Counted from the first letter of the stretch, positions 8,435 to 16,970 are shown. The stretch: DNA of 64,000 nucleotides from Devosia sp. (GCA_015234425.1 JADGNE010000033.1:124001-188000), one strand, 5' to 3'. Notes: generated by a model from the letters alone, not told the origin. Numbers and translations are program-made.

Positions 8435-10204
8435 TTAAACCAGCTGCCGTCCCTTCTCGTCGATGATGTCCCCGATATTGGCTGTGTCGGGCAGGATGAT
8501 TTCATTGTGCGGCTTGCCCGAGGGGATCATGGGCAGGCAGTTCTCGTCCTTTTCGACGAGCACGTCGAAGACCACCGGGCCATCATAGTCGAGCATTTCG
8601 GCAATGGCGGCGTCGAGCTCGGTCGGGCTGTCGCACTTGATGCCCTTGGCACCATAGGCCTCGGCCAGCTTGACGAAATCGGGCAGCGATTCCGAATAGG
8701 AATGCGCATAGCGCGAGCCGTGCAGCAGGTCCTGCCACTGGCGGACCATGCCCATGCGCTCATTGTTGAGGATGAAGATCTTGATCGGCAGGCGATACTG
8801 CACCGCCGTCGACAGCTCCTGCATGGTCATCTGCACCGAAGCTTCACCGGCGATGTCGATCACCAGCGCGTCGGGATGGGCAACCTGCACGCCGACCGCG
8901 GCCGGCAGGCCATAGCCCATGGTGCCCAGGCCACCCGAGGTCATCCAGCGGTTAGGCTGATCGAAGTGGAAGTGCTGGGCGGCCCACATCTGGTGCTGGC
9001 CGACTTCGGTGGTGATATACACCTCCTTGCCCTGCTTCTTGGTCGCCTCATAGAGGCGCTCGATCGCATATTGCGGCTTGATGGTGGTGTCGGAGTTCTT
9101 GTAGCCGAGCGAATTGACCGCACGCCACTTGGCAATCTGCTCCCACCACGGCGCGATGGCCTCGGTGCGGGGCTGATTGGTCTTGCTGCGCCAGATGCGG
9201 ACCATCTCGGCCAGAACGCGCTCGCTGTCGCCAATGATCGGCACGTCGACGCGCACGACCTTGTTGATCGAGGACGGGTCGATATCGACGTGGATCTTGC
9301 GGCTATGGGGCGAGAAGGCGTCGATGCGACCGGTGATGCGGTCGTCGAAGCGCGCACCGATATTGATCATGACGTCGCAATCATGCATCGCCCAATTGGC
9401 TTCATATGTGCCGTGCATGCCCAGCATGCCCAGCCACTGCGGATTGGAGGCGGGGAAAGCGCCGAGGCCCATGAGGGTGGATGTCACCGGGAAGCCGGTG
9501 AGGGCTGCCAGCTCACGCAGATGCTCGGCCGCTGCCGGGCCGGCGTTGATCACGCCGCCGCCGGTATAGAAGACCGGGCGTTCTGCCTTGAGCATCAGGT
9601 CGACGGCAGCCTCGATGGCAGCAGCGTCGCCATCCATCTGCGGGCGGTAGCTCTGGTGGCGCAGGGTATCAAGGTCTGGCGTGTAGTAGTCGCCAAGCGC
9701 GAACTGCACGTCCTTGGGGATATCGATGACCACCGGGCCGGGACGGCCGGTCGTGGCAATGTGGAACGCCTCGTGCATGATGCGTGGCAGGTCTTCGACG
9801 CGCTTGACCAGATAATTGTACTTGGTGCAGCTGCGCGTGATGCCGACCGTGTCGCATTCCTGGAACGCGTCCGAGCCGATCAGCGTGGTGGGCACCTGGG
9901 CGGTGATGCAGACGAGCGGGATGGAGTCCATCAGCGCGTCGGTGAGACCAGTGACGGCATTTGTCGCGCCCGGGCCCGAGGTCACCAGCACCACACCCGG
10001 CTTGCCGGTGGAGCGCGCATAGCCTTCGGCCATATGGGTCGCGCCCTGCTCGTGGCGGACCAGAATGTGCTTCACAAAATCCTGCTGGAACATGGCGTCA
10101 TAGATCGGCAGAGCCGCGCCACCGGGATACCCGAAGATATGTTCAACACCCTGATCCGTCAGCGCCTGGATCACCATCTCTGCGCCGGTCATTTTCTCGG
10201 CCAT
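8435..10204 (-). CDS. ilvI: Acetolactate synthase large (catalytic) subunit
   Basis: A 589-residue thiamine-diphosphate enzyme making acetolactate or acetohydroxybutyrate, the first common step of valine, leucine and isoleucine synthesis. The N-terminal G-Y-P-G-G-A segment and the catalytic Glu in V-R-H-E-Q-G-A-T-H-M-A-E-G-Y-A-R are present. The central domain follows, and the ThDP/Mg motif reads I-A-G-E-A-S-V-Q-M...N-N-E-R-M-G-M-V, a G-E-A variant of the more usual G-D-G/G-D-A. It is the first enzyme gene of the ilvIH operon, downstream of a leader peptide and terminator that point to attenuation by branched-chain aminoacyl-tRNA supply. The symbol ilvB would also be acceptable. Confidence 0.97.
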   Translation of the reverse strand: MAEKMTGAEMVIQALTDQGVEHIFGYPGGAALPIYDAMFQQDFVKHILVRHEQGATHMAEGYARSTGKPGVVLVTSGPGATNAVTGLTDALMDSIPLVCITAQVPTTLIGSDAFQECDTVGITRSCTKYNYLVKRVEDLPRIMHEAFHIATTGRPGPVVIDIPKDVQFALGDYYTPDLDTLRHQSYRPQMDGDAAAIEAAVDLMLKAERPVFYTGGGVINAGPAAAEHLRELAALTGFPVTSTLMGLGAFPASNPQWLGMLGMHGTYEANWAMHDCDVMINIGARFDDRITGRIDAFSPHSRKIHVDIDPSSINKVVRVDVPIIGDSERVLAEMVRIWRSKTNQPRTEAIAPWWEQIAKWRAVNSLGYKNSDTTIKPQYAIERLYEATKKQGKEVYITTEVGQHQMWAAQHFHFDQPNRWMTSGGLGTMGYGLPAAVGVQVAHPDALVIDIAGEASVQMTMQELSTAVQYRLPIKIFILNNERMGMVRQWQDLLHGSRYAHSYSESLPDFVKLAEAYGAKGIKCDSPTELDAAIAEMLDYDGPVVFDVLVEKDENCLPMIPSGKPHNEIILPDTANIGDIIDEKGRQLV

Positions 10205-10294
10205 TACGAGCCCTTCCCTAAAGTCCTGTTGCCCATGGCGGCGGGCCTGTCATTCGTTGGTGCCTTTCTGACCGCCTCGGCGGAAAAAAGGCAA

Positions 10295-10318
10295 TAAAAA
10301 AGGCCCCGTTCGGGACCT
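10295..10318 (-). terminator. Rho-independent attenuator upstream of ilvI
   Basis: Read on the minus strand, AGGTCCC-GAAC-GGGGCCT gives a 7-bp stem (one G-U pair) with a tetraloop, followed by T6. It lies between the Leu/Ile/Val leader peptide and the ilvI start, about 90 bp before the ATG. Its 5' arm AGGTCCCG is repeated exactly at 10400-10407, over the leader start, so alternative pairing with the 3' arm is possible. Confidence 0.8.
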
Positions 10319-10349
10319 GTTTTCGGCGCACCAGCTATCGCGCGGGGTT

Positions 10350-10400
10350 TTACCCCACGTTGCCGATGCGCCTACCTACTACGAGAATGAGTGCCCGCAC
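10350..10400 (-). CDS. ilvIH attenuation leader peptide
   Basis: A 16-residue open frame starting at GTG 10400 reads MRALILVVGRRIGNVG and stops at TAA 10352-10350. Residues 4-8 are L-I-L-V-V and further Ile and Val codons follow, exactly the amino acids made by the downstream operon. A G-G-A-G-A-G-G ribosome binding site lies a few bases upstream. A 7-bp hairpin (CGTGGGG/CCCCGCG, 10341-10359) holds the stop codon in its loop. A ribosome stalled at the Leu/Ile/Val codons would change folding of the downstream terminator, as in known ilv leaders. The role is inferred from arrangement and composition, but the fit is strong. Confidence 0.85.
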   Translation of the reverse strand: MRALILVVGRRIGNVG

Positions 10401-10428
10401 GGGACCTCTCCAAATTCAAAGACGCGTA

Positions 10429-10458
10429 TTGATAGGATCAAGCCGAAGCATTCGTCAA
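10429..10458 (-). promoter_or_regulatory. Promoter of the ilvIH leader
   Basis: On the minus strand, TTGACG (10458-10453) and TATCAA (10434-10429) are separated by 18 bp, a reasonable sigma-70 match. Transcription would start around 10422, about 20 nt before the leader-peptide GTG. Confidence 0.6.
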
Positions 10459-10643
10459 GGGCGCGGATGGCCGGAACAGCCCTCGACACCCGCTGAATGA
10501 GCCGAAATTGCCAACATGCGTGCCCATCGCGCCTCTATCGCGCCGGAAAAGCGTTGAGGGAGTGCAGAAGCGCCCGCAAAACAGGTGGCCTCGGCGCGAG
10601 ACAGTGCTATGGGCATCAGCAGATTTCATGACGGTTTGGTGAC

Positions 10644-12143
10644 ATGAGTAAAAGCGCGCTGGACAAGGACCTGCAGAGGGTAACCGGTCTCGAAACAGCC
10701 ACCCATAATCTGAGCCGGTCCTTGGCCGCACCAGGCATCGCCTTGGTGTTCCTGCTTCTTGCCGCGGTGTGGGCAAGTTTTTCGGTCGGACAAGGTCCGA
10801 CAAGCTACATCGTCGTTATCGGCGCTATCATCGCCGGCTACATGGCGCTCAATGTCGGCGCCAATGACGTCGCCAACAACATGGGCCCTGCCGTGGGCTC
10901 ACGCGCCATCAGCATGGGTGGCGCGCTTGTCATCGCAGGCATCTTCGAAGCGGCCGGTGCGCTGCTCGCCGGTGGCGACGTCGTCAACACCGTCGCCCGC
11001 GACCTGCTGACAACGCCCGAGATCGAAGCCTCGACCTTTATCATGGTGATGATGGCGGCCCTGCTCGCCTCGGCGCTGTGGGTGAACCTTGCCACCTTTA
11101 TCGGTGCACCCGTCTCGACCACCCACGCCGTGGTCGGTGGCGTGGTCGGTGCCGGCATTGCCTCGGCCGGTTTCGGCATCGTCAACTGGCCGATGATCGG
11201 CGCCATCGCCGCCAGCTGGGTGATCTCGCCCGTTCTCGGCGCAATCGCCGCTGCGGCCCTGCTGGCGATCATCATGGCCACCATAACCAACCGTATCGAC
11301 AAGATTTCGGCTGCGCTCGTCTGGGTGCCGATCTTCGTGGCCATCATGACCGGCGTCTTCGCCATGTATCTGGCCACCAAGGGCCTGAGCCGTGTGTGGA
11401 AGCCGGACTTGCTGACCACTGGTCTGCTCGGCCTCGCCTTCGCCGCACTTGGGTGGATCGTCGCCATGCCGTGGGTGCGCAAGCAGTCGCTGCATATGGA
11501 GAACCGGAAGAAGCACATCGCCACCCTCTTCCGCCTGCCCCTGATTATCTCGGCTGCGCTGCTGTCCTTTGCCCATGGTGCCAATGACGTTGCCAACGCC
11601 ATCGGCCCCTTCGCTGCCATTGTCAGCGCCATTGAGACCGGCCACGGCCAGGCCGCTGGCATCAGCCTGCCCTTCTGGGTTCTGGCGATCGGTGCGGTGG
11701 GTATCTCCCTAGGACTCGCTCTCTTCGGGCCGCGTCTCATCCGCACGGTCGGCGAGCAGATCACCAAGCTCAATGAAATCCGGGCATTCTGCGCCGCCCT
11801 GTCAGCAGCAATTACGGTGCTGGTCGCTTCGGCCCTCGGCATGCCGGTGTCGTCCACGCACATCGCCGTGGGCGCTGTGTTCGGTGTCGGCTTCCTGCGT
11901 GAATATTATTCGCGGCGCGACATGGAAGGCACGGCCGTGCCGGTGAACGCCAAGTTCGTCGACTCCAGCCAGCTTAATGCGACACCGGAAGATGCGCTTG
12001 CAAATGCCCGTAAAGCTGAGAGCCGCCTGCTGGTCCGGCGTCACCACGTCTACAGCATTGCTGCAGCCTGGGTGGTGACGGTTCCGGCCTCGGCTATTCT
12101 CTCCGGCCTGCTGTTCCTGGGCCTGACCCTGATTATCGGCTAG
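10644..12143 (+). CDS. Inorganic phosphate transporter, PiT family
   Basis: A 499-residue inner-membrane phosphate (metal-phosphate/H+) permease. The duplicated PiT signature is plain: G-A-N-D-V-A-N-N at residues 72-79 in the first half and G-A-N-D-V-A-N-A in the second, each followed by P-V-S-T/S-T-H-A/I type motifs. About ten hydrophobic segments flank a central hydrophilic stretch. It diverges from ilvI; the 439-bp gap between them holds the ilv leader and its own promoter. A weak PHO-box-like repeat overlaps the start codon. The 3' end overlaps the convergent NUDIX gene by 11 bp. Confidence 0.95.
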   Translation: MSKSALDKDLQRVTGLETATHNLSRSLAAPGIALVFLLLAAVWASFSVGQGPTSYIVVIGAIIAGYMALNVGANDVANNMGPAVGSRAISMGGALVIAGIFEAAGALLAGGDVVNTVARDLLTTPEIEASTFIMVMMAALLASALWVNLATFIGAPVSTTHAVVGGVVGAGIASAGFGIVNWPMIGAIAASWVISPVLGAIAAAALLAIIMATITNRIDKISAALVWVPIFVAIMTGVFAMYLATKGLSRVWKPDLLTTGLLGLAFAALGWIVAMPWVRKQSLHMENRKKHIATLFRLPLIISAALLSFAHGANDVANAIGPFAAIVSAIETGHGQAAGISLPFWVLAIGAVGISLGLALFGPRLIRTVGEQITKLNEIRAFCAALSAAITVLVASALGMPVSSTHIAVGAVFGVGFLREYYSRRDMEGTAVPVNAKFVDSSQLNATPEDALANARKAESRLLVRRHHVYSIAAAWVVTVPASAILSGLLFLGLTLIIG

Positions 12144-12612
12144 TGCCGAGAAGCTGTGCGTTCAGGCGCACAGCCAACCGCGCCAGCGAGCGATCGGCAA
12201 GAAGGCGCTGGGCTTCGGAAACCGTTGCCCAGTGCCGCAGACGCTGGCCATCTTCGCGCCAGGTGTCGTGCTGCTGGGTCACCTTGAGCGGATAAAGATC
12301 CACATCGACGAGGCTTGCGCCATCCGAACCGATGCCCGTGCGGTAGCTGCCGATGGGCGTCGTCGCGATCTCGCCAGACACGCCGGCTTCCTCGAGCGCT
12401 TCCATGGCAGCGCTGTCCCAGGGCGTGGTCTCGGGCTCAATGGCACCCTTGGGAAAAATCCACTTGCCGCTGCGGCGCGATGTGATGAGCAGGAACGCCA
12501 CCCGGCCGTCGACGATCGCATAGGGCAAAGCCCCGGCCTGGCGCAACGCCTGGCGCGTCTCGGCAATGGGGCTCCAATTCTTGAGAATATCGCGCAGCAA
12601 CGCCATCTCCAT
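12133..12612 (-). CDS. NUDIX hydrolase
   Basis: A ~159-residue NUDIX-fold enzyme, probably cleaving a nucleoside- or inositol-diphosphate-linked compound. The Nudix box runs from F-P-K-G through G-A-I-E-P-E...A-A-M-E-A-L-E-E-A-G-V; the Arg of the canonical R-E-U-x-E-E is Met here, while the two metal-binding Glu remain. The best start is uncertain: ATG 12612 or 12606 (M-E-M-A-L-L-R-D) rather than a GTG ten codons further out. Close relatives resemble diphosphoinositol-polyphosphate hydrolases, but the substrate cannot be assigned. Its 3' end overlaps the convergent phosphate permease gene. Confidence 0.85.
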   Translation of the reverse strand: MEMALLRDILKNWSPIAETRQALRQAGALPYAIVDGRVAFLLITSRRSGKWIFPKGAIEPETTPWDSAAMEALEEAGVSGEIATTPIGSYRTGIGSDGASLVDVDLYPLKVTQQHDTWREDGQRLRHWATVSEAQRLLADRSLARLAVRLNAQLLGTSR

Positions 12613-12709
12613 AGCAGGTCTGGACGCTCTCTCGCATGGCACGGCGGGATGAGTCCACCGCCGACGACCAATATTGCTGGGCTGTCACCAGCGTGAGGCA
12701 CGACGGACA

Positions 12710-12744
12710 CAAAAACACCCGGCAGGACGAACCTTGCCGGGTGT
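12710..12744 (-). terminator. Rho-independent terminator of the small lipoprotein gene
   Basis: ACACCCGGCA and TGCCGGGTGT form a perfect 10-bp stem around a 10-nt loop, with T5 following on the minus strand. It lies ~55 bp after the lipoprotein stop and separates it from the NUDIX gene. Confidence 0.85.
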
Positions 12745-12797
12745 TGGCGCCAAGGGTATGGCGCAGAGCCGCATAGGGGGCGATGCGGCTCGTGGGG

Positions 12798-13073
12798 TTA
12801 GCCGCGCGGGCAGGTATCGATGTACTGGGTGCCGTTGGAACGACGATAGACGCAACGGTCGTTGCTGCCATCGACGCGGCCAAGGACGTCACCAGCGGCA
12901 GCGCCAACAACGCCACCAATGCCGGCGCCGACTGCGGTGCCGACAATATTACCGCCGGTTGCGCTGGCGCCAACGATCGCACCGCCCACGGCGCCTACGG
13001 TGGCACCCTGCTGCGTTGACGTGCAAGCTGCCATCGAAAGCGCCGTTGCGGCGATGATCAGAATCTTGTGCAT
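12798..13073 (-). CDS. Small glycine-zipper lipoprotein
   Basis: A 91-residue precursor starting M-H-K-I-L-I-I-A-A-T with lipobox S-M-A-A-C (Cys17), so probably exported and lipidated. The mature part is a glycine-zipper segment rich in V-G-A-x-x-G repeats (about residues 22-62), as in small outer-membrane or periplasmic 17-kDa-antigen-like proteins. Two Cys near the C-terminus (D-R-C-V-Y and D-T-C-P-R-G) may pair. The start at 13073 has G-G-A-G-G-G just upstream and fits the signal peptide; an upstream extension would spoil it. A strong terminator follows. Exact role unknown; membrane association or envelope integrity is a guess. Confidence 0.9.
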   Translation of the reverse strand: MHKILIIAATALSMAACTSTQQGATVGAVGGAIVGASATGGNIVGTAVGAGIGGVVGAAAGDVLGRVDGSNDRCVYRRSNGTQYIDTCPRG

Positions 13074-13151
13074 GTAACCCTCCACTGAGATATTGCCGGA
13101 AAAATGCTCCAGAACGGGATTGGTTCCGGCCTGCGTTAAGATTTATTCGAG

Positions 13152-13508
13152 TCAAATGCGGACGAATTTGGCGAAGAGCCCCCAGAACACGATTGCTCCC
13201 CAGCCGATCATCATCGTCCCGCCGCCGAGAGGGGCCGCGCCGGGGAAAAGCGCCTGACCGAAATATTCGCGCAGCGCCAGATCGCCGACAAAGACCAGTG
13301 TACCAACGGCGAGGATTAACGCTGCGGCGTCCAGCCCCCTGCCCCGCCGCGCCAGACCGAGGGCCAGGAGCGCCGGGCCATGGGCGAGGCATATCGCGGA
13401 AATGGCCGCGAGATTTCGGGGATTTTCGCCATGCGAGGCCATGGCGGCCGTTGCCACGCCAACGGCTCCAAACACCCCGCCGAGGCAAATTATCAGGCGT
13501 TCGATCAT
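13152..13508 (-). CDS. DUF423 family membrane protein
   Basis: A 118-residue protein with four hydrophobic segments. The N-terminus (G-G-V-F-G-A-V-G-V-A-T-A-A-M-A-S-H-G) and the C-terminal G-T-M-M-I-G-W motif match the small DUF423 (YgdD-like) family of unknown function. The start at ATG 13508 has G-A-G-G-A six bases upstream; the frame is open further but would run into the divergent MATE gene. It lies head to head with that transporter across an 85-bp gap that must hold both promoters. Confidence 0.88.
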   Translation of the reverse strand: MIERLIICLGGVFGAVGVATAAMASHGENPRNLAAISAICLAHGPALLALGLARRGRGLDAAALILAVGTLVFVGDLALREYFGQALFPGAAPLGGGTMMIGWGAIVFWGLFAKFVRI

Positions 13509-13593
13509 CGCGGTCCTCACTGCGTCATTCTCGCTGTCCTTCCCTGCCGGGAAAGTTTGGACTAGAGCATGACGGCGAGCATGGGAAACGACA

Positions 13594-15024
13594 ATGATTG
13601 AAGATGTCGCGCCGACAACGACCGACACCGGCAAAGAAATGCCAGTTTCCAACGGTTGGGCCACTGAATTCAAAGAGACTTTTGCGCTGGCCTGGCCACT
13701 GGTGATTGCCCAGCTGGCGCAGAACGCGCTGCATACGACCGATGTGATTCTGCTCGGCTGGCTCGGCTCGACCTATCTTGCGGCCGCTACACTGGCGACC
13801 AGTTTCCTCACGCCCTTCCTTGTCGGCGGTGTGGGCATTGTCGGGGCTGTAGCGCCCCTGGTGGCCCAGGCGCGCGGCGCCCGCGACATCAAGGCGGTGC
13901 GCCGGATCGTGCGGCAGGGCTGCTGGGCCGCCATCCTGCTCGGCGCCATCCTTGTGCCTATGGTCTTGCAGATAAAGCCACTTTACCTGGCGCTTGGGCA
14001 GGATCCGGTGGCGACGGAGCTGGCCGACCAGTTCATCCAGATCGCCGCCTGGTCGCTGTTCCCGGCTCTGGGGATCATTGCTTTCCGCTCCATGCTCTCC
14101 GCCTTTGATGCGACAAGAGCGATCCTCGTGATCACCGTGCTGGGTGTGCTGGTCAACGCCCTCATCGCCTATACGCTGATCTTCGGGCATTTCGGCTTTC
14201 CGCGGCTCGAGCTGCGCGGCGCGGGCATTGCCACGCTGACGAGCAATATCGTCATGTTCCTGGCGATGATGATCTACGTCGTGCGCCACAAGAAACTGAA
14301 GCGTTTCCATGTGCTTGTGCGGTTCTGGAAGCCCGACTGGGCCCGCTTCCGCGAGATCTTCCGCATCGGCACGCCGATCGGCCTGACTGTGGTCGCCGAA
14401 GTTGGCCTCTTTACCGCAGCCGCCTTGTTGATGGGGCGGATCGGCACCGACGAAGTCGCGGCCCACGCCGTGGCGCTCCAGTGCGCCTCCATCGCCTTCA
14501 TGGTGCCGCTGGGGCTGGGCATTGCCGCCACCGTGCGCGTTGGCCGGGCCTATGGCCGGGGGGATGCCGAGGGCATTCGCAAGGCCGGCTATGTCTCGCT
14601 GGTGATGGGGACCGGCTTCATGGTCCTGTCCTGCATCGCCTTTTTGGCATTTGCACCCGATATCGTCCGCATTTTCCTCGACCCGAATGTTGAGGCCAAT
14701 GCCAAGGCACTGGGTCTGGCGACGACCTTCCTTCTCGTGGCCGGCGTGTTCCAGCTGGCCGATGGCGCGCAGGTGGTTGCGGCCCATGCCCTGCGCGGCA
14801 TGAGCGACACGAAGATCCCGATGATCCTCGCCATTGTCGGCTATTGGGGCGTCGGCCTGCCGATCGCCTATGTGCTTGGTTTTGTGGCCGATTGGGGCGG
14901 CACCGGCATCTGGATCGGGCTGGCGGCAGGGCTGACCTTTGCCGCCGTGGTCCTGGTCATCCGCTTTGTCATGCGCGATCGGATCGGGCTGCTCGAGCGC
15001 ATGCGCAAGCCGCTCGCGGGATAA
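13594..15024 (+). CDS. MATE family multidrug/Na+ exporter (NorM-like)
   Basis: A 476-residue integral membrane protein with about twelve hydrophobic segments in two homologous halves, the normal size for the family. Motifs include W-P-L-V-I-A-Q-L-A-Q near the N-terminus, G-A-V-A-P-L-V-A-Q-A-R-G in the first half, and I-G-T-P-I-G-L at the start of the second half. It should extrude cationic compounds against Na+ or H+. It stands alone, diverging from DUF423 and converging on miaA with a perfect 13-bp hairpin between. Substrate not predictable. Confidence 0.93.
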   Translation: MIEDVAPTTTDTGKEMPVSNGWATEFKETFALAWPLVIAQLAQNALHTTDVILLGWLGSTYLAAATLATSFLTPFLVGGVGIVGAVAPLVAQARGARDIKAVRRIVRQGCWAAILLGAILVPMVLQIKPLYLALGQDPVATELADQFIQIAAWSLFPALGIIAFRSMLSAFDATRAILVITVLGVLVNALIAYTLIFGHFGFPRLELRGAGIATLTSNIVMFLAMMIYVVRHKKLKRFHVLVRFWKPDWARFREIFRIGTPIGLTVVAEVGLFTAAALLMGRIGTDEVAAHAVALQCASIAFMVPLGLGIAATVRVGRAYGRGDAEGIRKAGYVSLVMGTGFMVLSCIAFLAFAPDIVRIFLDPNVEANAKALGLATTFLLVAGVFQLADGAQVVAAHALRGMSDTKIPMILAIVGYWGVGLPIAYVLGFVADWGGTGIWIGLAAGLTFAAVVLVIRFVMRDRIGLLERMRKPLAG

Positions 15025-15036
15025 GCGGGAAAGGTG

Positions 15037-15065
15037 GATAAGTCAGAAGTTTCTTCTGACTTATC
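15037..15065. terminator. Perfect 13-bp hairpin between convergent MATE and miaA genes
   Basis: GATAAGTCAGAAG (15037-15049) and CTTCTGACTTATC (15053-15065) are exact inverted repeats around a 3-nt TTT loop. It occupies almost the whole 47-bp gap and could serve both genes. No U-tract is present on either side, so the mechanism is unclear. Confidence 0.55.
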
Positions 15066-15071
15066 AACGCA

Positions 15072-15974
15072 CTAGCCTGGGAGAGGCTGTCCTTCGAGGC
15101 CCAGTCGCGGCCAGTCGCCCATGCGGTTGCGGAACCATGTGCCCTGCCGCTTGGCGTATTGGTGGGTGGCCGTGGTAGCGAGGCGAATGGCGTCCTCACG
15201 CGACAGCGTGCCGGCGAGCCAGCCGGAAATCTCCGGAACGCCGATGGCTTTCATTGCCGGCAGCGACGGATCAAGCTTCTGGGCGAGAAGCGCCTCGACC
15301 TCTTCGACAGCGCCATTTTCAAACATCGCGGCAAAGCGCCGAGTAATCCGGTCCCGGAGGATTTGACGCTCCGGCGCCAGCACAACGCGCTCGACGGCCC
15401 AATCAGCAAGCAACGCCGGCTGCTCCGCGCCCTGAAAATCGGACAGCGTCTTGCCGGTGGCACGTTTGACAGCGAGCGCACGGATGACGCGCTGCGGATC
15501 GGCGACGCCGAGACGTGCGGCCGTCTCCGGGTCCTCTCTCTGCAGCAATGCCATGCGTCCCTCGTGGTCCAATGCCGAAACCTCATCCTGAACCGCCAGT
15601 GTAACCGCCTCGGGAATGGCGGGGACATCTGCGAATCCCTTTGTGAGGGCATCGAAGTAAAGCCCCGTACCGCCGACGAAAATGACCTCGCGGGCGGGAT
15701 CGGTGGCGGACAGGATTTCGGCGACGGCCGTCAGCCACTGGCCGGTCGAGAAGCGATGACCGGCCGGGACCGAACCATAGAGCCGGTGCTCGGCGAGGAG
15801 CTCGTCTTCGACGCTGGGGCGGGCGGTGACGACGCGCAGCGTGTCGTAGATCTGCATGGCGTCGGCATTGACGATGAGCCCCTGCCCCTCCTGAGCGCGC
15901 GCGAGCGCCAGGGCCGACTTGCCGCTGGCAGTCGGACCCGCTATCAGGACGGCACGCCTTTGCGTGTTCACCAT
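15072..15974 (-). CDS. miaA: tRNA dimethylallyltransferase MiaA
   Basis: A 300-residue P-loop enzyme that adds a dimethylallyl group from DMAPP to A37 of tRNAs reading UNN codons. The Walker A is G-P-T-A-S-G-K-S-A-L near residue 13, followed by N-A-D-A-M-Q-I-Y; the V-F-V-G-G-T-G-L-Y-F segment and the C-terminal Q-Y-A-K-R-Q-x-T-W-F-R motif are diagnostic. The ATG at 15974 starts the family-typical N-terminus. It diverges from serB with only 24 bp between start codons, a pairing common in Hyphomicrobiales. Confidence 0.97.
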   Translation of the reverse strand: MVNTQRRAVLIAGPTASGKSALALARAQEGQGLIVNADAMQIYDTLRVVTARPSVEDELLAEHRLYGSVPAGHRFSTGQWLTAVAEILSATDPAREVIFVGGTGLYFDALTKGFADVPAIPEAVTLAVQDEVSALDHEGRMALLQREDPETAARLGVADPQRVIRALAVKRATGKTLSDFQGAEQPALLADWAVERVVLAPERQILRDRITRRFAAMFENGAVEEVEALLAQKLDPSLPAMKAIGVPEISGWLAGTLSREDAIRLATTATHQYAKRQGTWFRNRMGDWPRLGLEGQPLPG

Positions 15975-15998
15975 GATCCCCCGAAAGTACCTGTCGTC

Positions 15999-16871
15999 AT
16001 GCCGGTCCTGAGCCTTATTGCCAATCCTGCCGACCCCGAACTGGATGCCGCGCTTGCTGCCGCAGTGGTGCAGCAAACCGGCGGAGAACTCAACTGGTTG
16101 AACCACGGCGTTGCCTGCGAAATTCACGAACCCACCGCCCCGCAAGCCCTTCAAATCGCCCGCGATATTATCGGCACCAAGAGTGTCGACGCCAATCTGA
16201 TCCCCAGCGAAGGGCGCAAGAAGCTGATCCTCGTGGCCGACATGGACTCCACCATGATCGAGCAGGAGTGCATCGACGAGCTGGCCGCGGCGTTGGGCTT
16301 GAAGGACCAGGTGGCTGAGATCACCGACCGGGCGATGCGCGGCGAGCTCGACTTCGGCGAGGCTCTGGATACCCGGGTGGCCCTCCTCAAGGGGCTTGAG
16401 CGTTCGGTGATCGAGGAAGTGCGGCGCGAGGCGATTACGCTGGCGCCGGGCGGCCGGGCGCTGGTGCAGACCATGAAGGCCTATGGCGCCTACACCTCGC
16501 TGGTCTCGGGCGGCTTTACCTTCTTTGCGGACTATTTTGGCAAGCGCATCGGCTTCGACGAGGCCATCGCCAATGTGCTGGAGTTCGATGGTGATGTGCT
16601 GACCGGCACGGTGACAAAGCCCATCGTCGACAAAAACACCAAGCGCGAGAGGCTCTTGGCGCTGGCGGCAGAACGCGGCGTTGATCCCAGCCTGACCATT
16701 GCCGTCGGCGATGGCGCCAATGATCTCGACATGATCCGCGTCGCCGGTTTCGGCGTGGCGCTGCATGCCAAGCCCGCCGTTGCGGCGGAAGCTGGCGTGC
16801 GGATCGACCATGGCGACCTGACCGCGCTGCTCTATCTGCAGGGCTATCCGGACGACGATTTCGTGCGGTAA
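15999..16871 (+). CDS. serB: Phosphoserine phosphatase SerB
   Basis: A 290-residue HAD-superfamily phosphatase for the last step of serine synthesis. HAD motif I is V-A-D-M-D-S-T-M-I (nucleophile Asp near residue 80), motif II is in L-V-S-G-G-F-T, and motif III/IV is V-G-D-G-A-N-D-L-D-M-I. The ~75-residue N-terminal region is the usual ACT-like part of longer SerB proteins. The start at 15999 gives M-P-V-L-S-L-I-A. It diverges from miaA and converges on hflC, with a strong bidirectional terminator after its stop. Confidence 0.96.
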   Translation: MPVLSLIANPADPELDAALAAAVVQQTGGELNWLNHGVACEIHEPTAPQALQIARDIIGTKSVDANLIPSEGRKKLILVADMDSTMIEQECIDELAAALGLKDQVAEITDRAMRGELDFGEALDTRVALLKGLERSVIEEVRREAITLAPGGRALVQTMKAYGAYTSLVSGGFTFFADYFGKRIGFDEAIANVLEFDGDVLTGTVTKPIVDKNTKRERLLALAAERGVDPSLTIAVGDGANDLDMIRVAGFGVALHAKPAVAAEAGVRIDHGDLTALLYLQGYPDDDFVR

Positions 16872-16970
16872 GGCGGCACGCATCGGTGACAGATCAGTGC
16901 CTGATCGGTCAGACTTGGTTAGCAGACTGTTAGCATCGAGAGCGGCAAAACAGCGATAGTGACAACAATG

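Noticed and set aside
8402..10297. A 631-codon open frame opposite ilvI
   Set aside because: Antisense artefact without domains; the minus strand has a clear catalytic subunit and leader.
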